DNA of 24,240 nt from the NCBI GenBank assembly GCA_025201705.1, contig MU617079.1, positions 1 through 24,240 of the forward strand. The letters are read 5' to 3'. Positions 9,415 to 20,100 of the stretch are shown here, piece after piece. The stretch's first letter is position 1. The number at the start of each line of letters is the position of its first letter. This DNA comes from Dissophora ornata (lineage: Eukaryota; Mortierellomycota; Mortierellomycetes; Mortierellales; Mortierellaceae). The position numbers and the translations under genes are program-made. A model generated the notes under the pieces. The model did no database searches. It was not told where the DNA came from and was given only the letters and a program-made list of their open reading frames with translations.

Positions 9415-10522
9415 ATGAGCATGGAAGCCATCGTCTCTCTCTTTGGGTCCAACCCTGTGGCCATCACCTTCCCAGAGTCGTCCTCTCCCAGCCTCCTCGA
9501 CCTCAAGCATCATCTCTATGACCTCTACCAGATCCCCGTCGAGGACCAGCGCATCCAGACCGCGGGCGGATTGCCGCTCTCGACGGGAGACGATCAGGAC
9601 GATGGCCAGGTCCTTCTCTTTGAGGACACGCTTTCGGAGCAGCAGCAGCGTATCAAGTGTTTTGGACTGTCCATGCGTCTCGGCGGAGGCAAAGGAGGTT
9701 TCGGAAGCATGCTGCGAGCCCAAGGAGGTCGTATGTCTTCTCAAAAGTCGACGAATACAGATGCCTGCCGGGACCTGAGCGGACGTCGTATCAAAACTGT
9801 GAACGATGCAAAAAAGTAAGGAAGCAAAAAAAAAAAAAGAGAGAGAGAGAGACCCTCTTTTTTTCTATGAACATGTATCGCATTTTCTAAAACATGAACA
9901 TGATTTAGGATGGCGGAATATGTCCAGGCAGAACCTGAGCGCGAAAAGGTCAGGAAAGAGAATTTGAAACGAAAGATTGAAGAAAAATTGGAGCTGGCAG
10001 AACGTCCGACCCGGAAACATCGTTTTGAGGATTCCAAGTTCTTTGACGAGTCGGAGGAGCAGGTCGAGGAGGTCAAGAGCGCTGTTGCGGCGGCTATCAA
10101 GGAAAGCATGAAGTCTGGAGCTACTTCCACTGCTTCTGCAAAGGCTGCGGCACTTGGGAAGGGCAAAGGAAAGGCCAAGGAGGTTGTTGAGAAGACAATG
10201 AAGAAATCGCCAGTGAAATCTATGGGCATGTGGTAAGTCTTTTTTTGGAGTCCAATGCCTTGATTAGGAGGCAAGTTTCTGAATATGATGAGTTGTGCAC
10301 TAATTATGTCCTATGGATCTGTTTTATTCTGTTCTTAGGGATGACATGTCTGACTATGAATCATCAGAGGACGAGGAAGAAGAAGACGAGGAGGAAGAGG
10401 AAAACGATGAAGAGGAGGAAGATTCGGATGAAGCCAAGGTCCCTAGTGTAGGTTCTTCCTCGTCATCAACGCCCACAAAGACATCAACAGTCAAGGGCAA
10501 AGGAAAGGGCAAGGGCAAGTGA
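9415..10522 (+). CDS. sde2: Sde2, ubiquitin-fold splicing and genome-stability factor
   Basis: Sde2 is made as a ubiquitin-fold precursor, cleaved after a Gly-Gly, and its C-terminal part then joins the spliceosome to promote splicing of selected introns. Exons 9415-9815, 9909-10232 and 10339-10522 give about 302 residues. Residues 1-90 are the ubiquitin-like part. The processing region reads [15 protein letters not shown], followed by the family signature [17 protein letters not shown] and then [20 protein letters not shown], a charged helix. The C-terminus has an acidic Asp/Glu run and a Lys/Gly tail (KGKGKGKGK). The start at 9415 places the ubiquitin fold at the very N-terminus; an in-frame ATG at 9310 would add 35 unrelated residues. 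It lies tandem to calnexin. The call is firm from the processing site plus signature. Confidence 0.93.
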
Positions 10523-10559
10523 TCGCCGACCACAGCCCCCCCATGCTTGCTTAGTGGAC

Positions 10560-10565
10560 AATAAA
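10560..10565 (+). terminator. AATAAA poly(A) signal of sde2
   Basis: A consensus hexamer sits 38 bp after the sde2 stop codon, a typical distance for a fungal 3' UTR. Confidence 0.55.
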
Positions 10566-11234
10566 CAACACATATGTAATACCATCGCCTATATCAATGG
10601 CACCCAACTACTATAACTAGCAATCGTTTGTTTTGATGGCGCAGTTATTCCCCGTAGGAGTTTGGCGGCTTTGAACGAAGCATCGCCACCCCGTAGTGTT
10701 TACTAGTGTCAGCTGAATACGTTGACAAATGTGCATGGGGGCGCCCTATTCATGTTGAATAATGCTTCCTGTGCCCATGCACGTGTGGAGATTGGGTCCA
10801 ATTATTTTTGCATCCGGACCCACTTTTCTTTTCTCCGCGAACGTGTCACAACTTTAAGGGAAAAGAGACTGAAAGAGACTGAGGAGATGGAAAGCCCCCG
10901 TTCTGGATAATCCGGGGTGAACTTTGCCCGCAAAAACGTGATATCCTATCGGCGGGTGTATTTCTTGGGCCAAGAAAACTCCATATTGAGCATAGTTTTA
11001 TTTGTCGCTGTCGCAGGGACGCATCGAAAAAAAGGCTCCGTTTAAATGGATGGGTCTTTGATTTCGTATGAACAAAGAAAAGAAAAGGGAGCTACTGCCT
11101 CCACAAAGCATACTCACCTGTTTGGTCCTTTGTACAGTACTGTACACGTTGACGTAGAGTAGACACATTAGTCCAAGACAGATACCCAAGTTTGTCTAAA
11201 AGATAGGAATTATAATATGTGCTTTGCCAAGGAG

Positions 11235-11248
11235 CATGCGCGCGCATG
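11235..11248. repeat. 14-bp perfect palindrome, alternating purine-pyrimidine
   Basis: CATGCGCGCGCATG is identical to its reverse complement. Its strict purine-pyrimidine alternation suits Z-DNA or a cruciform, and a second GCATGCAT lies about 10 bp further on. No function is evident. Confidence 0.6.
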
Positions 11249-11303
11249 TGCAAGCATGCATCACAAGGACAGCAACAATAATTCAAATTATTAAAAGGGA
11301 ATA

Positions 11304-11338
11304 AGAGAGAGAGAGAGAACAAGAAAAAAAAAAAAAAA
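11304..11338. repeat. GA repeat followed by A-tract
   Basis: An AG dinucleotide run of about 15 bp is followed by a run of about 15 A residues. It is ordinary low-complexity sequence. Confidence 0.7.
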
Positions 11339-11430
11339 GAAAGAGAGAAAGGAAAACAAGGGACAAGGGAGGAGGAGGAGGCGTACGATGTTGCTCTGAA
11401 CTATTTAGAGGGTGCCGTGAACCTGAGCGG

Positions 11431-11440
11431 NNNNNNNNNN
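11431..11440. other. Assembly gap (ten Ns)
   Basis: Ten unknown bases lie directly before an A15 tract (11441-11455). The fixed size suggests a placeholder gap, so the true distance here is unknown. Confidence 0.95.
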
Positions 11441-12277
11441 AAAAAAAAAAAAAAAGGGAGAGCAAATGTATGACCCAACAGGGAAATCCTTGCTACGCGT
11501 TTCTTGTTATCTTTTAAAAGCGCAGCCAATTCCCCTTTTTGTATGTTCATGTACAATGAAGAAAAGGCGAGGCGAGTAGAAAACACTTTTGCTTCCTTGT
11601 GAATATATAGAGGTTTTTTTTTCCCCTTCCCTTTCCCTTCTTTGCAGAAGCACGTAGTGGTTCCAGGGTTATTTCTATTCCAACGAGAAAAAGAGTGTGG
11701 ACACAAACTTTGGAGGCTATGGTCGACTGAGGAACAATAAGCTGTCGGGTAATTACTCTTCCTCCTCCTTTGAACGTTTGAGGATGGGACAAACCGACAA
11801 CCGCGTGAATAGTCGCCCTGTCACGCAAAAAAAACAGTGGTCAGTCGTACAAGTGAACGTGAATAGAGGAGCGGTATCAATTTGGAGGGGGGGGTGAATG
11901 GTATGATTGGGTCTGATGATAGTAAATGTGCGAACAGACGTTGTTTGTGCAGGCCAGAGCCGAGATCGAGAGTGAAATAATGTGTTTGCTCTCTCTTTTT
12001 TCTCTCCTTTCCCCCTGTTCGTCGTGAAGATCCCTCTCTTCAGCAATTGGAGGTGCTAAACATGTGTCTTTGCTGCGTACACTGGTGAAATGAAGGGTCT
12101 CTATGACGATAAGTTGGACAAGAAAACTATAATGGCGTGTTTGAGTTCTGGGAATTTTTTGAAGGTGAATATACTGAGATGAAGGTTCGCACTAGAAGGG
12201 ATAGAAAGTGTTACAAGGAGTCGGAAGAACAAAAAAGAAAAAAAAAATATAATGAACAGAAGGTTCACGCTTGATAT

Positions 12278-12292
12278 GGGGGGGGGGGGGGG
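12278..12292. repeat. Poly-G tract of 15
   Basis: Fifteen consecutive G residues. Such tracts are prone to length errors in sequencing. Confidence 0.9.
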
Positions 12293-12620
12293 AGGAAGGG
12301 AATGCATCCCAGGTCCAGGCAAGACAGGGCAGCTTCTTTGTTATGCAACGATTGCGCAACCTGGGACGAGATACGCATGTGCTGTGCATGGCGTGTGTGT
12401 GTGTGTTTGTGCGTGTCTTGTTCTATTTTACTGTTTTTCAAACCTTTCGCACGTCTTGGTCTGTTTTTTTTTCATGTGTTGCAGGAACAGAAGAACAGGG
12501 ATCAAGGAAAAAGAAGGAAGGGAGGGGGAAGAGCCGACGGGATAGGATTCTTGAATAGGGAGGGATGATGGGTGATGATGGATGGGGCAGGGAGCAATGG
12601 TTCAGACAAGGTTGTCTGAT

Positions 12621-12633
12621 TTATTATTATTAC

Positions 12634-12680
<47 letters not shown>
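12621..12680. repeat. TTA trinucleotide microsatellite
   Basis: About 20 TTA units run with one interruption near 12632, followed directly by GAC/GGT-rich triplets to about 12730. Open frames across it encode only poly-Leu or poly-Asn/Ile and are artefacts. Confidence 0.9.
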
Positions 12681-12990
12681 GACGGCGACGAGGACGATGG
12701 TGGCAGTGGCGGTGGAGGTGGTGGCGACGTAGGCAGCAGGCGTGGGGGAGTGGGTGGGTGTGCATTTGCATGCACTACATGCAACAGCAACAATGGGCGA
12801 CATGCGAGGGAGAGACAGAGATATGTAATCGCCAGCGAGGCGGGGTTCTTTTTGGTTCCTATCACCTCACATCGGACTCGACCGTAGGACAGAGAGCACG
12901 ACACAGGGCCGTTTTCGATTGAATTGTGACTGAATAGATTGAGCATAGATCCGCCGCGGGTGATAGATTAGCGAGAGACGCACGCTGCGC

Positions 12991-13485
12991 GTTCATTGGC
13001 CAAGGAGCAGAGCAGATAGACAACCTTTTCACTCTCCTCTGCGTGCGTGCTTGCACGTTGCATGGTGTTGTGCCGTGCTGGTGCGCTCGTGTTTTCTCCT
13101 TTTGTGTCTGCTGCCTCCTGCCCACGGAAACATTATAGTCGAGGGGCGCAAACGACGAGGTACGCACGCTGCCCACAGACACACCCTCCCCGGAACCACC
13201 AACACGAGCAATCACACCCTTGCAATTCAAATCGCCGCTATAAAAACAAATCGCCCGGCAAAAAAAACCCGAAAAAACCTTCAAGAACTCTCGCAGAAAC
13301 CCTTTTCTCCCTCACGCTTCCGGTCTCTTCCTCACACACATCCCCCTTCCGCCTCTCCATCGCCGTCTTGACCATCCCTCATTCCATCTTGAATCTCATC
13401 ACTCCCTCGCCTTTCTCTTCATCTCTTCTGCTCTCTCGCTCAACTTCACGCCCTCCGTTCACAGCCCCATCCTCGAATAACTGAT
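12991..13485 (+). promoter_or_regulatory. Promoter and leader of the 13486 gene
   Basis: An inverted CCAAT (ATTGG) lies at 12995-12999 and a TATAAAAA box at 13239-13246. Next comes a strongly C/T-rich, A-punctuated leader of about 200 bp that reaches the ATG at 13486. Stops directly before the ATG (TAA, TGA) rule out an in-frame upstream extension. The arrangement is a textbook one, but the transcription start is not shown. Confidence 0.6.
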
Positions 13486-16434
13486 ATGGAAGTCCAGGCT
13501 ATTTCTGCGGTCATAATGCCCTCTGCCACAACCTCATCCTCCAATATCCACGGCAATAGGCCGCTGTCTGTCAAGACAGCGCCTGCCCCTCTAGCCATCA
13601 GTCCCGAAAGTGATCCTCACCCTTCCTGGATATTCTTCCCTCCCTCTGCCACCTATATTCCACACTCAACCGACAGCACCTCTCCAGCTACCTCCCCAAC
13701 AGCCTCCACAGCCACCATTCCTTCATCCCCCCCTCGTCACACGTCGCCCCAGCTCGCCCCCGCTAGTGTCCATACCCTCCGGAATCACAACATTAATATC
13801 GCCAAGAGCAACATGCCCTCCTCCACACCCACTACGCACCACCGCATCCTGGACCATTGCTTTCATGTCTCGATCGAGACTCGCCTGAAGCAGGCCGAGG
13901 CCCAATACCTTGCCTCGATACAGGAGCAGGCTGTCGAGCAGCAGATCAAGGAACAGGAGAGGCTCCACCAAGCCCCAATGTCGGCCCTGCATCAAGACAG
14001 CTGGCGTCGTCGCCAACGCACGCTTGTAGACGAGGCCGTGGTCCTCGGCCGCAAGGGATCAAACGTGGAGGCTATTGTCGATGGTATGTGCCGATGGTGT
14101 AATTTGTGGGTCTGGGTGTGGGTGTGGGTGCGTGGGTGAATAAATGTGTGCGGGTGAATATGTGTGTATGGGTCTGTGAGCGTCTGTGGGTTCGTCGAGT
14201 CGAACCGTGTCCCTTGCGCTTATATTTCAATTTTATCCATCGTGATCCATCTACATCTTCCGATCCTCTGTTTGTTATGGTTTTTCTATTGCCGTACACA
14301 TCTGCTTCTCCACATGCAGTTGCAGTTGTTGTGTTGTTGGTCGCACTTAGTTCCGTGTGCTCTCATGGAAATCCCCCGCCTGCTATCTCCTCTTTCCCCG
14401 TTCCCTGCTTCCGGTCCGTACTCTGATCTTGTACACCCAGACTGGCGCACTGTACGCGTGCAAATGCATATCCCTCTCTGTGCCAACCAAAAATATGCAC
14501 AGGGGCATATGCAAGTCGCTGCACCCACCACACGGCCGTGCCCAAACATAACACGCGCTTGTGTGTTGACTCAACAGAGTCATCGAAATGTCGACACTGC
14601 ACCCTACATTCCACGACACCCTTAACTCACCCACTCGCGCTCTTCCTCGTAGGCATCCTCAAGTCACACCGCTCCAGTGGCCCACTGCAGAACCTGCCCA
14701 GGCACCTAAAGCATCGCCTGCATCTCTGTCAGCTGACCTCCATGGTCTTTGGCCGCTTCGATGTCGCCTCCTCGACCAACAACTCGGCTGGCCTTAACAT
14801 CTACTCGGCCTTCCACTCCCGTCGCCACGGTGCCTCCCGTGCTGCGATCCAGAACCACCTCACAAACGACGCACAGGGCCAGAGGACCCGGGCCTTCTTT
14901 GCGCAGTCCATCCAGTCTTCCTCCTACTGCCGTCGCCATCATCGCAAGGACTGCCAACGTACCTGCTGCACGCTTGCAAAGCTGCAGCAGCAGCAACAGC
15001 GCGCACTGGAGCAAAAGAAGAAGATGACCAATAACTACTACTTGAATAACGTCCGCAAGCCAGACCAACAGCGCGTCGCTGGCCTTGTCGATACCATTCC
15101 AGCGTTCCTAAAGTGCTCTGGCATGAGCTACACGGACATTGCGAGAAGCATGGTTGAAAAGGGCGAGCATAAGGAACTAAGCGATACACGTGTCTTTGAG
15201 GGCTGTTACCGTCTCTTGCTTGAGATGATGACTCAGGCCGTGATTGAGTCGTTCCTTTGCGATGGCACTGTGGGCGTCGATACTATCCTGGACGTGTTTT
15301 CTTACGGCGACGATCCTGAGACGGAGGTGGATGCGAAGGATGTTGCGGTGGACGAAAGCGGAAGTAGATCGCCTACTGGCGTTGAGAATCTGCAGTTCCA
15401 AAACCTTCAAGGACAAACCCCACGCTCTCAGCAGCAGCAGCAGCAGCAAAGCACTCTGCAGGACACGATCACGCAAGACCGGCAAGAGGACATTTTGTTT
15501 TTCAAGACCCCCGAATACGAAGCATTCAAGAAAGCCAAGGATGAACGTCTACAAGAGGTAAGCATCAGGCTGGACTAGGTGATTTTATTTTTATTTTTTT
15601 CTACGCAGACATGGAATCGACGTCTAACCTGTAAATGCTTATCTCCCCAATTTCTTTAGTTTTTGGCATGGAATGGCACGTCCATGGAGCAGCACTTTGT
15701 CAACCTGGCAGCCAAGTACCCGTTGATTGTGTTTGAGCGGCAGATGACCCATTACATTGCGCGTTCGCAGAAACTTCTCGTGGATCCTAAACTGTCCAGG
15801 GTAAGAAACCAGCTGCCATGAAGAAAAAAAAAAGAAACGCGTCCCTTCGCATTTTGAAATAATATCGAAACCCCAGGTTTACTCACTATTACTGTCTACA
15901 TTTTACTCACCACAGAGCGCGCAAGAGATCGGATTCCTTATTCCTCCAGCGACATCTGCGTATGCGGACGGGTCGCTGTCGATGCCTGTAAGCGACGATG
16001 AGGACGATGACGAGATGGAGGAGGTCAGTCGTCTCCAAGAAATCAAGGAAGAGGAGGAGGTTACCACCGCTACCAAGGCCGCGGAGGAACGCCAGCAAGA
16101 GCAGCAGCAGCAGCAGCAGCGTGTGCGCCATGAAAAGATGAGGCTGGCAACCATTACGACGTCGACGGAGGAAGAAGTCCGACCGACGATGGTCAAGAAC
16201 AAGAACGCTGGCAATCGGTCGCAGCATCTGCCATCCCCTCCCCCCTCGGTGGTGGTTAGCCGGTCCAGCACGGTCTCACCGTCGACGTCGATTGCGTCCA
16301 TGTCGGAGGAAGAGTCGATTGCGGAGGCAGCGAGGATCCTGATGTCGAACAAGAAGCACAGATATTCCGACATCGCGTCTGAGCCTCGTGAGGACATTGC
16401 AGCAGCAAGGCTGGTAAAGAAGATCAAGGTGTAA
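13486..16434 (+). CDS. Unrecognised conserved-looking protein with Q-rich and acidic regions
   Basis: I do not recognise the family. Exons 13486-14083, 14653-15557, 15660-15800 and 15916-16434, all GT-AG and in phase, give about 720 residues. Residues 1-120 are Ser/Thr/Pro-rich and probably disordered. Residues 125-190 are helical and charged (ETRLKQAEAQYLASIQEQ). A Cys/His-rich patch (CRRHHRKDCQRTCC) lies near residue 300. Residues about 336-430 look globular (IPAFLKCSGMSYTDIARSM ... GCYRLLLEMMTQAVIESFL). After a Gln run, a second ordered part spans exons 2 and 3 (TPEYEAFKKAKDERLQEFLA, then QHFVNLAAKYPLIVFERQM). The C-terminus has acidic, Gln and Ser runs and ends in basic VKKIKV. Intron 1 is 569 bp and GT-rich. 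A nuclear regulatory role is possible from composition, but it is a guess. Confidence 0.8.
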
Positions 16435-17122
16435 AGAGACGGAGAAGGAGGAGAGAGCCACCAGACACTCAAGGGGAGTGTCGGTGGCTGGAGAGGAGGA
16501 GGAGGAGGAGATGCATGGATTCATTCATGCATCCATCCATCTGTCCTTCTACTGCACATTTTCTAATTCACATGATAACGCGCCCTTGACGACCACGATT
16601 ATTTTTATCGCCATTGTGCCCCTCCATCCCGGGGCCACACGACACCTCCACCCTTGTAGTCTAGTAGCCTGGTATTTAGCTGTACAAATTCTATAAATCC
16701 ACGGCGGCACCATGTGTGTGCCTGTACTTTTAGCTGGTGTGTGACGAATCGGCAGGGGAGTGAGTGAGATCGCTCCCCTGCATCTCGACGCGAAGAATAG
16801 GAGGCATGAGCTCGCAGCTATGCGACAAGCATGTACGCAGTGCCAGGAGAGAGGCCTGTATCCGTGCTGTGGCGCTGTGTGGCATGTGAAATCGCGGGCA
16901 AGAGCACCGAACCGTATTAGATGATTACGAGATTACAAGATTACGCCGAATAGGGTTGTGCGCCGCACCCATTCATACAACTAGCATCTCTCGTTGTGCA
17001 CATTCCATCCCATCCTCCTCCTCCATGTCATCCTCGCTCGGCAACCACCGATCCACCGCATAGCCAGAAATATATCCACCCTCACTCGCCACCTTCCCTC
17101 TCTTTCAGCATCCTCTTTGCTA
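16435..17122. other. Intergenic with dolichol kinase promoter and leader
   Basis: This lies between two plus-strand genes. It has a GGA-rich patch just after the first stop and CATC-type repeats at about 16510-16545. TATAAA at 16692-16697 is 426 bp before the next ATG, so its role is uncertain. Pyrimidine-rich sequence from about 16995 to 17120 resembles a leader and holds a short upstream frame at 17025-17063. Confidence 0.5.
17025..17063 (+). promoter_or_regulatory. Possible upstream ORF before dolichol kinase
   Basis: ATG at 17025 opens a 12-codon frame ending in TAG at 17061-17063, in a different frame from the main start at 17123. If transcription starts upstream of it, it could lower translation of the kinase. 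The transcription start is not known. Confidence 0.35.
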
Positions 17123-20100
17123 ATGGGCCATCACGATCGCATCCATCCCTCCAATCTCCACCCCGAGGACCTTGACACGCCCTCTCATACCCAACAGGAC
17201 CCCGCCACAGATCACCATCGCTCAACGACCTGTCCGCCATCGGAGCCAGCGTGGAATCAGTTCGCTGCCTCCTACTCTTCCTCGCCCATCCCTCTCTCGC
17301 TCAAAGCCGACGATACACAGGATACGTCTATCATGCAGGAACAACCATCGGACTACAAGAACGCCACCGTCACCGGATACCAAAGCGGGAACAACAGCAA
17401 CACCGCCACCAAAGGCAGAGTGACAGGACTGACGATGCGCCATCATCAGCCTGCTCAGGATGCAAACCGCAAGAACGACGACCGGCAGCAGCAGCCACGG
17501 CCGAGGCCAAAGTCTGCAGATTTCTCCTACAGGAGGTCAGGCGTCGACTCGATGTCTAGAGTCTCTGGAGCAGAGTTTGCGAAGCAGTTTTCTATCAGCG
17601 CAACACCAACGATAGCCTCGCCTTCGGGCTCAAAAACCAACGGGTGGTCATTGGGATCAATTCCACTAACCTCATCAGGCAGAGGGGGAGGTGGTGGAGG
17701 AGCGACCCAACAACTGAACAAAGGACCTGGTTTAGCACAGCAGCGGAGGCGAGCCAGTATGCTGAGGGTCAGGATCGAGCGCGGATTAATGGTTGGGATG
17801 GCATGCCTAGCAGGATACCGAATGATGACGCTGGATTACAGCAATATCCAGGACAAAGAAGGCAGTGCTGCATCAACCTCCTGGAGCGATAGCGGTCGCC
17901 AAAGCCAGATCCCAAATCTGCAGCAGGGGAGCCAGCACGATGCCATTCCAGGACTTGCACGGAGCGCTTGGATACTGGGTGCGGGTAAGTTTAGGCATCT
18001 GGGCAATTTCTCAGCCGAGCTTTGTACAGCGAGGGTGTGGCAAAGGAACATTGGCGCGTGCGAGAGATGGTCGTGCGTCGCACACCATGAAATCTATTTG
18101 GAGCATGGTCTTTCTTGACTGTCTCCTCTGTTGAGGGACGGACTAAAGATGGATCGAGATCATCTAATCCCAACGGATGTGGGTCCCCAAAAAATGTGTC
18201 GAAACCTATCCCCTAACACTCAGCTACGATTGTCATCTGTAGGATTTCTTCTACTGGCGTTGATCCATGCCTTCTTCTTGACCGCCCACGACCGCCATCT
18301 TCAGTTTCCTCTGCACAACAAGAACCTGCCATTACAGCCTCTCCGGAAGCGATCTAGTCGATTCCTGAATGCAAATGCCTCGCAGGCAGTTGCTGCAGCG
18401 GCGGTAGCCGCAGAGAGCGACGATGATAGCGAGGATGATGAGGCGCTTCAAAGGAATATCAATGCGGAACTGCAGCAGGAGAGTTTGCTGTTGAGTCAAG
18501 AGGGTGCTCAAGGCACTAGCGGCAATGGTGGGATGGCAGAACCTGCGTTAGGTAGCTGGCAGAGTCGATTCTGTTGGTCTGCCGAGAGTGCTGTACCGCA
18601 ATGGAGGGTCTGGGGGTCAGAGGCTCACTGGTATAGGTAAGAAGAATGCATCCAACTAAACGCCTTGTACGCCCACCCTTGCTATGCGCCCCTGACCAAC
18701 GCATTTTTTCCCCATTTATTTTGCGCAACAGAAAGGGAGCAGACAATGGATCAATCTTTGCGACAGTACTAGTACCCATTGTATTGGCGGCCAAGTTTGT
18801 TCAGACAGTAACAGATGAGAAGTTTCTATCGACAGGCACACACGGAGTCCGCACAGCAGAAACGGTTTTGTCAAGCATGGCTTTCTCGCTCATCTTTGGT
18901 ACCTCGATTCTCGTGCACATGCTGCTGTTGAAGGTCTTTGATCAAACAGGAACCGGGTCGAAGCATCCTCATCATTCGCGCAAAGGTTCGATAGGTGCTT
19001 CAGGGAGTACGATCCTCGACAGCATATTCTTGCCATCTGCCATGACGACGTCTTCCACGCTATCAACGTCCATGTCGGCCAACAACCTCAGCAACTCTAG
19101 CAGTTTATACCCAAAGTATTTGCAACCTTTGAACCGCCAACAACAAGGCGTTTCCTCTCCGTCTTCTCCTTCCTCCCCCTCGCTCTCTGCTGCATCATCA
19201 GCTCCTTCTTCGCTATTACTAGACCACCAACCATCACAGCATCAACAACAGTACCAACGACAACAAGAGATTCAAGACGCATTCATATTTTCAGCTGATC
19301 AACTCCACCATCCCAGTCTGCTCGCAGGAATTTCCGAGACAGACAAGTCGAGTGACAGGGAGGAGATATGGATCATCGCTCTTGGCTTTGGTGGCGCGTA
19401 CACCCTTCTGCTAACGTTCCTGGCGCGCTTCAAGTGTATTCCTGGGCTGGAGAACACGGGTGCGGGGATGGTGATGTTGATTCAGAGCGTGTTTCAAATG
19501 TTGATGATCGGCTTCGCGTATTTTTACCGCCGTTCGTTCACGTTTGGAGAGTTGGCAGTCTTGGCTCAGGCGATTACACTGCTGATCCACGAGACCCTAG
19601 TTGTCAACTTTGTGACGCCTCCACCAGCGCCCGGTGCCGTGTTGGAACACCCGCAATTCATGTTCTTGCTGACGTTGGTGGTGGGTATGCTACTCATTGG
19701 TGTCTTGCTTTGCCCTGTCCTGATGTACTGCAGACGCTTGGCTCAAATGCCAACCAAGGGAGCCAGCCCGGCGAACCTGCAGACGCGCGAGTTCAAGAAG
19801 AAGGTTGCTGCAGGAATCGTTTACTCTGGATTGGTGGCGATTGTCTTAGGCGTGGTCATGCCGAGATGCCAACGCGTGCTAGGAGAGAATCCATTCCTAT
19901 GGCTGGTCGAGTTTATGCTGATGACCAAGATCTTTACCACGACGCAACAGCTGGAACAGCCTGGCCAATCGCCTGTCACCTCCTTGGCGATGACAAACGC
20001 TACGGATGCCAAGTTCGGATTAGAGACACTGATGGGAGCTCGGATCGGATGGAGTCGATTGGGGCTGTGTCTTTATTGGATTTTGGCGGTCGTGTCCTCG

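Larger units (their letters stand above)
10566..12990. other. Long gene-free interval rich in simple repeats
   Basis: No reading frame here has recognisable protein features. Open frames are short or consist of translated repeats. Contents include a purine-rich block at about 11300-11380, a 14-bp palindrome at 11235-11248, the sequencing gap, a G15 tract, a GT-rich patch near 12390-12420 and a TTA microsatellite. I found no tRNA or rRNA pattern. A non-coding RNA or an unrecognised small gene cannot be excluded. Confidence 0.5.

Noticed and set aside
12582..12887. Open frame with poly-Leu followed by Asp/Gly runs
   Set aside because: It is translation of the TTA microsatellite and adjoining triplet repeats, with no protein features elsewhere.
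14189..14206. GGTTCG...CGAACC hairpin resembling a tRNA T-arm
   Set aside because: No acceptor, D-arm or anticodon arm can be built around it, and it lies inside an intron.
16994..17122. Longer N-terminus for dolichol kinase
   Set aside because: It would start at TTG, and the first in-frame ATG is at 17123.
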